From positions 62,001 through 126,000 of the forward strand of contig NZ_JANIAA010000026.1 of the NCBI RefSeq assembly GCF_024505145.1: a stretch of 64,000 nucleotides of DNA, in the 5' to 3' direction. A program made the position numbers and the translations under genes. Below the pieces are notes generated by a model. It saw nothing but the letters and a program-made list of their open reading frames with translations, was not told the origin of the DNA and searched no databases. This DNA comes from Streptomyces rugosispiralis. GTDB lineage: Bacteria; Actinomycetota; Actinomycetes; Streptomycetales; Streptomycetaceae. Below, piece after piece: positions 14,815-22,476 of the stretch; position 1 is the first letter of the stretch, and each line of letters begins with the position of its first letter.

Positions 14815-15468
14815 GTGTACCGCTGGGAGATCACCCGGGCCGCGCTCGCGCAGCGCGTGCTCGCCATCGTTCGTAGCGACAGCTACGACCACGCCCACGC
14901 CACGGCGGACAGCCTGCTCTCCGCCGGTATCACCAGCCTGGAGATCTCGCTGACCACGCCCTTCGCCCTGGAGGCGGTCACCACCCTGATCCGGGAGGTC
15001 GGCGATGACGCGGTGATCGGCGCGGGCACGGTGCTCGATGGCGCCTCGGCCCGGATGGCGGTGGACGCGGGCGCCCGCTTCCTCGTCTCGCCGAGCCTGG
15101 ACCCCGACGTCATCCGCACCGGCCACCGCTACGGTCTGCCGGTCTTCCCCGGCGTGGCCACGCCCACCGAGGCGGTGCACGCGATGGAGTTGGGCGCGGA
15201 CGCCCTGAAGCTCTTCCCCGCCTCCGCCTACGGGCCCAGATGGGTCAGCGACGTACGGGCCGCGCTGCCGCAGGCCGCCGTGGTGCCCACGGGTGGCGTG
15301 ACCCTGGCCGAGGCCCCGGACTGGATCGCGGCCGGGGCGGTCGCGTGCGGAATGGGCTCGGCACTGTCCGAGGGCGACCGGGACACCGTGGGCAAGCGCG
15401 CCGCCGAACTGCTGGCCCGGCTCGCGGATGTGGCGCCCCCGCTGGACTCGGGGCACGAGCTGTACTGA
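14815..15468 (+). CDS. eda: KDPG/KHG aldolase (bifunctional 2-keto-4-hydroxyglutarate type)
   Basis: This 217-residue class I aldolase starts at GTG 14815. E43 in TSLEISLTTPF and Schiff-base lysine K132 in GADALKLFPAS occupy the positions of E45 and K133 in E. coli Eda. GAGTVLD, FPGVATPTEA and VVPTGGVTL complete the phosphate-binding barrel. It splits 2-keto-3-deoxy-6-phosphogluconate into pyruvate and glyceraldehyde-3-phosphate. Together with the preceding kinase it makes the lower part of an Entner-Doudoroff/uronate pathway. The 245-bp spacer between the two carries short CAGCACCGGT repeats, so they may be separately expressed. Confidence 0.9.
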   Translation: MYRWEITRAALAQRVLAIVRSDSYDHAHATADSLLSAGITSLEISLTTPFALEAVTTLIREVGDDAVIGAGTVLDGASARMAVDAGARFLVSPSLDPDVIRTGHRYGLPVFPGVATPTEAVHAMELGADALKLFPASAYGPRWVSDVRAALPQAAVVPTGGVTLAEAPDWIAAGAVACGMGSALSEGDRDTVGKRAAELLARLADVAPPLDSGHELY

Positions 15469-15505
15469 CACGGCGGGGCCCGTCGGTCCCATCCCGCGCA
15501 TCGCA

Positions 15506-15580
15506 TCCGGTCCCGTCCGGTCCCGTCCGGTCCAGTCCGGTCCGGTCCGGTCCGGTCCAGTCCCGTCCCGTCCGGTCCCA
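15506..15580. repeat. pentanucleotide tandem repeat (TCCNG)15
   Basis: Fifteen consecutive 5-bp units, mainly TCCGG with TCCCG and TCCAG variants, lie between the aldolase stop and the PheC-like gene. Lengths of such arrays change easily by slippage. Confidence 0.85.
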
Positions 15581-15682
15581 TCCACCGGTCAACGGCTTCC
15601 CGCGGGCCGGGACTTCTGCCACCCTGAGCGCGCTGTGATCATGCGGCTCGTAGCGGCCGCCCGCCCGCGCCCAGGAGGTGCC

Positions 15683-16567
15683 GTGAGACGTACCGTCACG
15701 CTGTCCGCCCTCGCCGCCGTGCTCGCCGCCACCGCCGCCGGTTCGGCGCTGGCCGTCGGCACGACCTCAAAGGTCGAGCCGAAGGCCGAGCCGAAGCTCG
15801 AGCCGAAGGCCGAGTCGGCGCGGGCGAGCGCCCACGAGCGCGCCCGGCAGCAGCGCGGCACCCTGCTGGACCGGGTGCCCGAGCGCGGGGTGCTGCGGGT
15901 GTGCACCACGGGCGACTACCGGCCGTTCAGCCATCGCGACCCCAAGTCCGGCGCCTACACCGGTATCGACATCGAGATGGCCGGGGATCTGGCCAAGAGC
16001 CTGGACGCCAAACCGACGTACGTCCTCACCACCTGGGCCACCCTGGTGGACGACCTCGCCGCCGGACGCTGCGACGTGGGCATGGGCGGGGTGTCGGTGA
16101 CCCTGGCCCGCGCCCGTAAGGCGTCCTTCAGCGAGCCGTACCTGACCGACGGCAAGACGCCCATCGTGCGCTGCGAGGACAAGGACAAGTACCGGACGCT
16201 GGCGGAGATCGACCAGCCCGGCGTGCGAGTCGTGGTCAACCCGGGCGGCACCAATGAGCAGTTCGCCCGCGCCCATATCAAACAGGCCACCCTCACCGTC
16301 CATCCGGACAACACGACGATCTTCGACGAGATCATCGCGGGCCGCGCCGATGTGATGATGACGGACGCCAGCGAGACCCGCTACCAGTCCGCGATCCACC
16401 CGGAGCTGTGCGCGGTCCACCCCGACGAGCCGTTCTCCTTCTCCGAGAAGGCGTACGTACTGCCGCGCGGCGACGCCCAGTTCAAGGAGTACGTCGATCA
16501 GTGGGTCCATCTGGCCACCCACGACGGTACGTACAAGAAGTACGAGGATGAGTGGATGAAGCGATGA
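15683..16567 (+). CDS. pheC: secreted cyclohexadienyl dehydratase-like protein (PheC)
   Basis: This 294-residue protein starts at GTG 15683, 4 nt after AGGAGG. A signal peptide (LSALAAVLAATAAGSALA) without a lipobox is followed by an acidic/basic PKAEPK repeat linker. The solute-binding-protein fold follows with LDRVPERGVLRVCTTGDYRP, GIDIEMAGDLAKSLDA, MGGVSVTLARARKASFSEPY, LTDGKTPIVRC, NPGGTNEQFARAHIKQA, VHPDNTTIFDEIIAGRADVM, TDASETR and HPELCAVHPDEPFSF. These blocks follow Pseudomonas PheC almost word for word, including the NPGGTN and TDAxE active-site regions. PheC converts prephenate or arogenate to phenylpyruvate or phenylalanine outside the cytoplasm. A plain amino acid-binding protein is the alternative, but no permease gene adjoins. 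Confidence 0.78.
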   Translation: MRRTVTLSALAAVLAATAAGSALAVGTTSKVEPKAEPKLEPKAESARASAHERARQQRGTLLDRVPERGVLRVCTTGDYRPFSHRDPKSGAYTGIDIEMAGDLAKSLDAKPTYVLTTWATLVDDLAAGRCDVGMGGVSVTLARARKASFSEPYLTDGKTPIVRCEDKDKYRTLAEIDQPGVRVVVNPGGTNEQFARAHIKQATLTVHPDNTTIFDEIIAGRADVMMTDASETRYQSAIHPELCAVHPDEPFSFSEKAYVLPRGDAQFKEYVDQWVHLATHDGTYKKYEDEWMKR

Positions 16568-16696
16568 TGCGGCGGTGACGCGGCGGTGACGTGACGCCGG
16601 ACGCGAGAGCGACAGAGCGGCTGAAAATCTGGGCATCCCCGTACGACTCTCGCGTCCGTCGCCCTTCCGCCGGGCCCGGAGCGGGAAGATGGCCCC

Positions 16697-17353
16697 ATGA
16701 GTCCCGCCCAGCCCGTGCGCCGCCGCTCGGACGCCGTCGCCAACCGCGCCGCCCTCCTCGACGCGGCCGAGCGGGTCCTGCTCCGCGACGGGCCCGCCGT
16801 GCCGCTGGACGTGGTGGCGCGCGAGGCCGGGGTCGGCATCGCCACGCTGTACCGGAACTTCGCCGACCGCGAGGAGTTGTACGCGGCCGTCGTCCACCGC
16901 TCCTACGAACTCGTGGCCGCCCTCGCCCAGGAGGCCGAGGGCAGCGCGGTACCGCCGCTGGACGCGCTGGCCGGTTTCCTGCGCGGGCTGCTCGCCGAAC
17001 GGCACCATCTGGCCCTGCCGTTACTCGGCGCGCCCGGCCCGCTCTCGGCGGACGGGGCCGACCCGCTCGGTTCGCGGATCTCCCGGTCGCTGGCCGCGGT
17101 TCTGAAGCGGGGTGTCGGCGACGGCTCGATCCGCCCCGACGCCACCGCCGCCGACCTCGTGGTCACCGGCGCGATGCTCGCCCACGCCCAACTCCCGTCC
17201 GACGCCTGGGACCGCGCCGCCCGCCGTATCGCCGCGCTGGTCCTGGACGGTCTGCGCGCCCGCCCCGACACCGCCCCGCTGCCCGACGGGCTCACCGGGG
17301 CCGAGCTGGACCGGGTCATGACCCGTGGCCCGGGGGGAGCGGCGGCCTACTAA
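16697..17353 (+). CDS. TetR-family transcriptional regulator
   Basis: This 218-residue protein has an N-terminal HTH at about 15-62: NRAALLDAAERVLLRDGPAV, VVAREAGVGIATLYRNFADR. The C-terminal helical ligand domain is of the type found in many Streptomyces SbtR-like repressors. GGAAGA lies 9 nt before the ATG. A TTA codon at 17029-17031 makes bldA-dependent expression possible. The target is unclear; neighbours are the PheC-like gene (same strand, 129 bp upstream) and the HAAS membrane protein. Confidence 0.85.
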   Translation: MSPAQPVRRRSDAVANRAALLDAAERVLLRDGPAVPLDVVAREAGVGIATLYRNFADREELYAAVVHRSYELVAALAQEAEGSAVPPLDALAGFLRGLLAERHHLALPLLGAPGPLSADGADPLGSRISRSLAAVLKRGVGDGSIRPDATAADLVVTGAMLAHAQLPSDAWDRAARRIAALVLDGLRARPDTAPLPDGLTGAELDRVMTRGPGGAAAY

Positions 17354-17505
17354 CCTGTCGACGGCGGCTTACTAGCCTGACGAACACAGCGGGATGCGCA
17401 TTTGCGCGAATCCGGGCGCGGTCCTCGTGCGGGTGCTACACGCTGACGGATGCCGGTTGTAATGCCCTGGACCGGTGACCGTTTCCTCGCATCCGGAGAG
17501 ACGAC

Positions 17506-18186
17506 ATGAGCAGCCCTCTCAGCCACCCCCTCGTGCGGACCTTTCTGTCCACGGTCGAGCGGCGGACCGCGGCGCTTCCCGCCGCGTGGCGGGAGGAACT
17601 GCTGGAGGACCTGCGCGAGGAGATCGCGGCGGCGCTCGCCGAAGACCTCGGCGAGGATCCCGCCGAAGACCTCGCCGAGGACCTCGCCGAAGACCTCGGC
17701 GAGGATTCCGCCGGGGACGGCGATTCCGCGATCGGCGACGAGCGGGTGCGGCAGGTGCTCGACTGGATCGGCACCCCGGAGGAGATCGCGGCGGACGCGC
17801 TCGCCGAGGAGTCCGGCAGCATCCCGCCCGAGCCGGAGGACGCCGGTGCCACCTGGGTGACGCTCGGCCTCGCCATACTGCCCGTGCCGCTGTGCCTGGT
17901 CCCGGGCGTGGGCATACCCCTGGGGCTGGTCGCCGCCCTCGGCGCGCTCGTCCGGCTGTGGCGGTCCGCGCCATGGGCCCGGCGCGAGAAGCGGCAGGCC
18001 ACGCTGTTCGTCCTGTCGCCCCTGGTGACGGTGCCGGTGCTGGCGGTGGCGCTGTCCCTGGCGTTCGACGGGATCAGCGCCCCCGCGTTCGTAGCCTCCC
18101 TGCTGATGGCGCTCACCCTGCCGGTGGTCGGCGCCGTACGGCTGGGCCGGTCCGCGGCCCGACTGCGCGAGCGGGCGGGCGTGTGA
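17506..18186 (+). CDS. HAAS-domain membrane protein
   Basis: This 226-residue protein has an N-terminal helical domain (LVRTFLSTVERRTAALPAAW REELLEDLREEI) of the HAAS type, the HTH-associated signalling domain usually linked to PadR regulators. It carries an unusual acidic repeat, AEDLAEDLAEDLGED at about 45-65, produced by DNA repeats. About four hydrophobic segments follow from residue 120 (VTLGLAILPVPLCLVPGVGI onwards). No PadR gene is adjacent, which is unusual. GGAGAG precedes the ATG. It is probably a membrane signalling or adaptor protein; ligand and partner are unknown. Confidence 0.7.
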   Translation: MSSPLSHPLVRTFLSTVERRTAALPAAWREELLEDLREEIAAALAEDLGEDPAEDLAEDLAEDLGEDSAGDGDSAIGDERVRQVLDWIGTPEEIAADALAEESGSIPPEPEDAGATWVTLGLAILPVPLCLVPGVGIPLGLVAALGALVRLWRSAPWARREKRQATLFVLSPLVTVPVLAVALSLAFDGISAPAFVASLLMALTLPVVGAVRLGRSAARLRERAGV

Positions 18187-18250
18187 GGCCGCGGGGGAAG
18201 CCATGACGGGTGACAGCGTTGTCGACTCCGACTGATCACCTGTGCGTAGT

Positions 18251-18262
18251 TTGTCCTGACAA
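18251..18262. promoter_or_regulatory. GntR-type operator TTGTCCTGACAA
   Basis: An inverted repeat TTGTC-CT-GACAA lies 56 bp before the GntR gene. It resembles the GT..AC-centred sites of GntR/HutC regulators and is a likely autoregulatory site. Confidence 0.5.
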
Positions 18263-18317
18263 TCGAACTTCACGACTTCCCGTCATGTGCTCATCCGGAT
18301 ACCCTCGGCCCGTGGCT

Positions 18318-19085
18318 ATGGAGGAAGAAGACGCTTCGGGCGGGGCGGAGACGCTCCAGCTCAGCGTCGATCGCAGCAGTCCGGTCCCGCTGTACTTCCA
18401 GCTGTCCCAGCAGCTCGAGGCGGCGATCGAGCAGGGGCGGCTGGCACCCGGGAGCCTGCTGGGCAATGAGATCGAGCTGGCCGGGCGGCTCGGGCTGTCC
18501 CGCCCCACCGTCCGGCAGGCCATCTCGTCGCTGGTCGACAAGGGGCTGCTGGTGCGCCGCCGGGGCGTGGGCACCCAGGTCGTGCACAGCCAGGTCAAGC
18601 GCCCGCTGGAGCTGAGCAGCCTCTACGACGACCTGGAGGCGGCCGGTCAGCGCCCCGCCACCCAGGTGCTCCGGAACACCACCGAGCCCGCGACCGCCCA
18701 GGTCGCCGCCGCGCTCGGCGTCGCGGAGGGCGAAGAGGTGGTGCTGATCGAGCGGCTGCGGCTGGCGCACGGCGAGCCCATGGCCCATCTGCGCAACCAC
18801 CTCCCGGTGGGCCTGCTCAAGCTGGACAGCGCCGAGCTGGAGGACACCGGGCTCTACCGGCTGATGCGCGCGGCCGGGATCACCCTGCACAGCGCCCGCC
18901 AGGCGGTCGGCGCCCGCGCGGCCACCGCCGACGAGGGGGAGCAGCTCGGCGAGCCCGAGGGCGCGCCGCTGCTGACCATGGAGCGCACGACCTTCGACGA
19001 CACCGGCCGCGCCGTGGAGTTCGGCTCCCACACCTACCGGGCCTCGCGCTACGCCTTCGAGTTCCAGCTTCTCGTACGCCCCTGA
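18318..19085 (+). CDS. GntR-family regulator (HutC subfamily)
   Basis: This 255-residue protein begins MEEEDASGGAETLQLSVDRS. A GntR winged helix spans about residues 22-85 (PLYFQLSQQLEAAIEQGRLA, RLGLSRPTVRQAISSLVDKG, LLVRRRGVGTQVV). A UTRA effector domain of the HutC subfamily follows (LSSLYDDLEAAGQRPATQVL, VLIERLRLAHGEPMAHLRNH, MERTTFDDTGRAVEFGSHTY). HutC-type regulators sense sugars or other small metabolites. It sits in front of, and on the same strand as, the sugar ABC transporter genes and probably controls them. A GTG two codons upstream (18312) is an alternative start; neither has a clear ribosome binding site. Confidence 0.88.
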   Translation: MEEEDASGGAETLQLSVDRSSPVPLYFQLSQQLEAAIEQGRLAPGSLLGNEIELAGRLGLSRPTVRQAISSLVDKGLLVRRRGVGTQVVHSQVKRPLELSSLYDDLEAAGQRPATQVLRNTTEPATAQVAAALGVAEGEEVVLIERLRLAHGEPMAHLRNHLPVGLLKLDSAELEDTGLYRLMRAAGITLHSARQAVGARAATADEGEQLGEPEGAPLLTMERTTFDDTGRAVEFGSHTYRASRYAFEFQLLVRP

Positions 19086-19302
19086 GCCCTGCCCCGGGCC
19101 ATGTGTCGCGCCCTTCGTCCTTGACGTGTCCCGCGTCCCCGGCTACAAGTCCTCAAGCCGCACGGGCGCCGGGCCCCGCCCACCCCGGCGGCCCCGGCGA
19201 CGACCGGTGACGGATACTTGGGCGGCGGCCGGGACCGATCATGCGGTGCCCGGCCGCGAAGGTGACAGCGGGACGAACACACAGTGAGAAGGGCGGGTCT
19301 TC

Positions 19303-20322
19303 GTGGCGACGGTGCGGAGAGGGGCACGCGCTATGACCGCCGCCGTGCTCGCGGCGGTGCTGGGTACGGCGTTGGCGGGCTGCAGCGATACGGGCGGCAA
19401 GCGGGCCGAGGAGCGGGCCGCCCGGGAGGCGGCCGCCGGGGGACGGGCGGCGGTCAACACCCCGAAGTGGACCTTCGCGATGGTCACCCACTCCGGAGAC
19501 GGGGACACCTTCTGGGACATCGTGCAGAGCGGCGCCAAGCAGGCCGCGGTCAAGGACAACATCAAGTTCCTCTACGCCCACAACGAGGAGGGCAAGGAGC
19601 AGGCCCAACTGGTCCAGTCCTACATCGACCAGAAGGTCGACGGCCTGATCGTCACCCTCGCCAAGCCCGACGCCATGAAGTCCGTGGTGCGGAAGGCCCA
19701 CAAGGCCGGGATACCGGTGATCACCGTCAACTCCGGTGCCGAGGTGTCCAAGGCGTTCGGCGCGCTCACCCACGTCGGCCAGGACGAGACCATCGCGGGC
19801 GAGGCCGTCGGCGACGAGCTCGACAAGCGGGGCCAGAAGAAGGCGCTGTGCGTGATCCACGAGCAGGGCAACGTCGGCCTCGAGCAGCGCTGCGACGGCG
19901 CGGCCAAGACCTTCGACGGCAAGATGGAGAAGATCTACGTCGAGGGCACCAACATGCCCGATGTGCAGTCCTCGATCGAGGCCAAGCTCCAGTCGGACAA
20001 GGGCATCGACACCGTGCTCACCCTCGGCGCGCCCTTCGCGGACACCGCCGCCAAGGCCGCCGACCAGGCGGGCAGCAAGGCCGAGATCGACACCTTCGAC
20101 CTCAACGCCAAGGTGGCCGCCTCGCTGCAGAGCGGCAAGCTGGGCTTCGCCGTGGACCAGCAGCCGTACCTCCAGGGCTATGAGGCCGTGGACCTGCTGT
20201 GGCTCAACCGCTACAACGCCGATGTGCTCGGTGGCGGCAAGCCGGTGCTCACCGGTCCGCAGATCATCACCAAGGACGACGCCGCCGAGCTCGCCTCGTA
20301 CACGAAGCGGGGGACCCGATGA
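19303..20322 (+). CDS. sugar ABC transporter substrate-binding lipoprotein (CUT2)
   Basis: This 339-residue protein has a lipoprotein signal (AVLAAVLGTALAGCSD, lipobox LAGC). A periplasmic-binding fold of the RbsB/XylF group follows: FAMVTHSGDGDTFWDIVQSG, IDQKVDGLIVTLAKPDAMKS, IPVITVNSGAE, VGQDETIAGEAVGDELDKRG, GTNMPDVQSSIEAKLQSDKG, FAVDQQPYLQGYEAVDLLWL. It captures an aldose or related sugar (possibly inositol-like) outside the membrane. It starts at GTG 19303, with ATG 19333 as an alternative. It overlaps the permease gene by 4 nt and forms an operon with the permease and ATPase. Confidence 0.9.
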   Translation: MATVRRGARAMTAAVLAAVLGTALAGCSDTGGKRAEERAAREAAAGGRAAVNTPKWTFAMVTHSGDGDTFWDIVQSGAKQAAVKDNIKFLYAHNEEGKEQAQLVQSYIDQKVDGLIVTLAKPDAMKSVVRKAHKAGIPVITVNSGAEVSKAFGALTHVGQDETIAGEAVGDELDKRGQKKALCVIHEQGNVGLEQRCDGAAKTFDGKMEKIYVEGTNMPDVQSSIEAKLQSDKGIDTVLTLGAPFADTAAKAADQAGSKAEIDTFDLNAKVAASLQSGKLGFAVDQQPYLQGYEAVDLLWLNRYNADVLGGGKPVLTGPQIITKDDAAELASYTKRGTR

Positions 20323-21371
20323 GCGCGGAGGCACCGCCCGCCGAGGAGACGCTCTCGAGCCCGCGGCCGGCGCGCGGCTCGCTGCCGCGCCGGCTGGCCG
20401 GCCGTCCGGAGCTGGGCGCGGTCGTCGGCGCCGTCGCCGTCTTCGTCTTCTTCTCGGTCGTCGCCGACGCCTTCCTGCAGTGGTCCAGCTTCAGCACCGT
20501 GCTGTACGCCTCCTCGACCATCGGGATCATGGCGGTGCCGGTGGCGCTGCTGATGATCGGCGGGGAGTTCGACCTCTCGACCGGGGTCCTGGTGACCAGC
20601 TCGGCGCTGATCTCCTCGATGTTCTCGTACCAGATGACGGCGAACGTCTGGGTCGGCGCCGGGGTGTCCCTGCTGGCCACCCTGGCGATCGGCTTCTTCA
20701 ACGGCTATCTGCTGGTCCGCACCAATCTGCCGAGCTTCATCATCACGCTCGGCACCTTCCTGATCCTCCAGGGCTGCAATCTCGGCTTCACCAAGCTGAT
20801 CAGCGACACCGTCTCCACCAAGAGCATCTCCGACATGGAGGGCTTCCCCTCCGCCCACAAGGTCTTCGCCTCGCAGCTGACCATCGGGGACGTCGAGGTG
20901 CAGATCACCGTCCTGTGGTGGTTCGCCCTGATCGCGCTCGCCACCTGGATCCTGCTGCGCACCCGCGCCGGGAACTGGATCTTCGCGGTGGGCGGCGCCA
21001 AGGAGGCGGCCCGCGCGGTCGGCGTGCCCGTGGAGCGCACCAAGATCGGCCTCTATCTGGGCGTCGCGCTGGCCGCCTGGATCTCCGGTCAGCATCTGCT
21101 GTTCAACTACGACGTGGTCCAGTCCGGCGAGGGCGTCGGAAACGAGCTGCTCTACATCATCGCGGCCGTCATCGGCGGCTGTCTGCTGACCGGCGGCTAC
21201 GGTTCGGCGGTCGGCGCGGCCGTCGGCGCGTTCATCTTCGGCATGACCAACAAGGGCATCGTCTACGCGCAGTGGGGCGCCGACTGGTTCAAGTTCTTCC
21301 TCGGGGCGATGCTGCTGCTCGCCACGCTGCTCAACTGGTGGGTCCGCAAGCGGGCGGAGGAGAGCAAATGA
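20319..21371 (+). CDS. sugar ABC transporter permease (CUT2)
   Basis: This 350-residue integral membrane protein has about nine to ten hydrophobic segments. The family landmarks are MIGGEFDLSTGVLVTSSALI (the GgiDLSvG motif), FFNGYLLVRTNLPSFIITLG, RAGNWIFAVGGAKEAARAVG (cytoplasmic coupling loop with G.N..A..aAr..G) and IAAVIGGCLLTGGYGSAVGA. It belongs to the RbsC/XylH type. ATGA overlaps on both sides tie it to the binding protein and ATPase genes. Confidence 0.92.
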   Translation: MSAEAPPAEETLSSPRPARGSLPRRLAGRPELGAVVGAVAVFVFFSVVADAFLQWSSFSTVLYASSTIGIMAVPVALLMIGGEFDLSTGVLVTSSALISSMFSYQMTANVWVGAGVSLLATLAIGFFNGYLLVRTNLPSFIITLGTFLILQGCNLGFTKLISDTVSTKSISDMEGFPSAHKVFASQLTIGDVEVQITVLWWFALIALATWILLRTRAGNWIFAVGGAKEAARAVGVPVERTKIGLYLGVALAAWISGQHLLFNYDVVQSGEGVGNELLYIIAAVIGGCLLTGGYGSAVGAAVGAFIFGMTNKGIVYAQWGADWFKFFLGAMLLLATLLNWWVRKRAEESK

Positions 21372-22225
21372 GTGCGTCCAAGACATCCGGGGCATCGCAG
21401 ACATCTCCGGCATCCCGGGCGGCCCTGGTCGCGCTGAGCGACATCAGCAAGTACTACGGCAACGTCAAGGCACTGGAGGGCGTCTCCCTCGAGGTGCACG
21501 CCGGGGAGATCACCTGCGTCCTCGGGGACAACGGCGCGGGCAAGTCCACCCTCATCAAGATCGTCGCGGGACTGCACCAGCACGACGGCGGCACCCTCGC
21601 CATCGAGGGGGAGGAGACCCGGCTCGGCTCCCCGCGCGAGGCCCTCGACCGCGGGATCGCCACGGTCTACCAGGACCTCGCGGTGGTCCCGCTGATGCCG
21701 GTGTGGCGGAACTTCTTCCTGGGCTCGGAGATCCACAAGGGCCGCGGACCGCTCCGCCGCCTCGATGTGCAGGCGATGCGCACCACGACCCACCGCGAAC
21801 TGCTGCGCATGGGCATCGATCTGCGCGATGTCGACCAGCCCATCGGCACCCTCTCCGGCGGCCAGCGCCAGTGCGTGGCCATCGCCCGCGCCGTCCACTT
21901 CGGCGCGAAGGTGCTCATCCTGGACGAGCCCACGGCGGCGCTGGGCGTCAAGCAGTCCGGGGTCGTGCTCAAGTACGTCGCGGCCGCCCGGGACGCGGGC
22001 CTGGGCGTGGTCCTCATCACCCACAATCCGCACCACGCCTATCTCGTCGGCGACCGTTTCGTGCTGCTCAAGCGCGGCGCCATGGCGGGCAGCCACACCA
22101 AGGACGGGATCGCCCTGGAGGAGCTCACCCGGCAGATGGCGGGCGGCAGCGAGCTGGAGCAGCTCAGCCATGAGCTGGCCCGCACCCCCGCCCCCGATCT
22201 GTCCGGAGGGGTCGCCAAGGGTTGA
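21368..22225 (+). CDS. sugar ABC transporter ATPase, single-domain CUT2 type
   Basis: This 285-residue protein has one nucleotide-binding domain: Walker A GDNGAGKST (about 54-62), Q-loop VYQDLAVVPLMPVWRNFFLG, signature LSGGQRQCVAIARA, Walker B VLILDEPTAAL and H-loop ITHNPHHAY. Most CUT2 ATPases have two fused domains of about 500 residues; this one is the FrcA-like half-length form and presumably works as a homodimer. The N-terminal Ser/Thr-rich 15 residues are variable. It is the last gene of the transporter operon. Confidence 0.92.
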   Translation: MSASKTSGASQTSPASRAALVALSDISKYYGNVKALEGVSLEVHAGEITCVLGDNGAGKSTLIKIVAGLHQHDGGTLAIEGEETRLGSPREALDRGIATVYQDLAVVPLMPVWRNFFLGSEIHKGRGPLRRLDVQAMRTTTHRELLRMGIDLRDVDQPIGTLSGGQRQCVAIARAVHFGAKVLILDEPTAALGVKQSGVVLKYVAAARDAGLGVVLITHNPHHAYLVGDRFVLLKRGAMAGSHTKDGIALEELTRQMAGGSELEQLSHELARTPAPDLSGGVAKG

Positions 22226-22305
22226 GACGGTTCGCCGAGGGCTGAGCGGCCGGGCCGTCGGCCGTGTTCCGATGCTTACCGGGGGCCGCGCGCCGTAGGC
22301 TCGCC

Positions 22306-22476
22306 ATGCGGCATGAGGCGCGGGTGAGGCACAATCGCACGGCGGGCCACACCCGCCACGACCGACGCACCCGAGGCCCCGCGGCCTCCCGAGACCCCCG
22401 CAGGGACGACGAACTCTTGCGAGCACGTACCCGCAGCGACCGCACCCCCCACACCGGTGAGGGGGCCGGCCGATGA
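22306..22476 (+). CDS. possible small basic protein in front of ROK kinase
   Basis: This 56-codon frame is rich in Arg, His and Thr (MRHEARVRHNRTAGHTRHDR...). Its TGA overlaps the ROK gene ATG in an ATGA arrangement. There is no recognised domain and no clear ribosome binding site. It could be a leader peptide coupling translation of the kinase, or simply chance in a GC-rich spacer. Confidence 0.25.
   Translation: MRHEARVRHNRTAGHTRHDRRTRGPAASRDPRRDDELLRARTRSDRTPHTGEGAGR

Noticed and set aside
13340..15682. One operon joining kdgK, eda and the PheC-like gene
   Set aside because: Gaps of about 245 and 214 bp filled with repeats separate them, and PheC has no role in sugar acid breakdown; co-transcription is not supported.
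15683..16567. Ordinary amino acid ABC binding protein
   Set aside because: There is no lipobox and no permease or ATPase genes nearby, and the detailed block match is to PheC. The possibility is kept only as an alternative.
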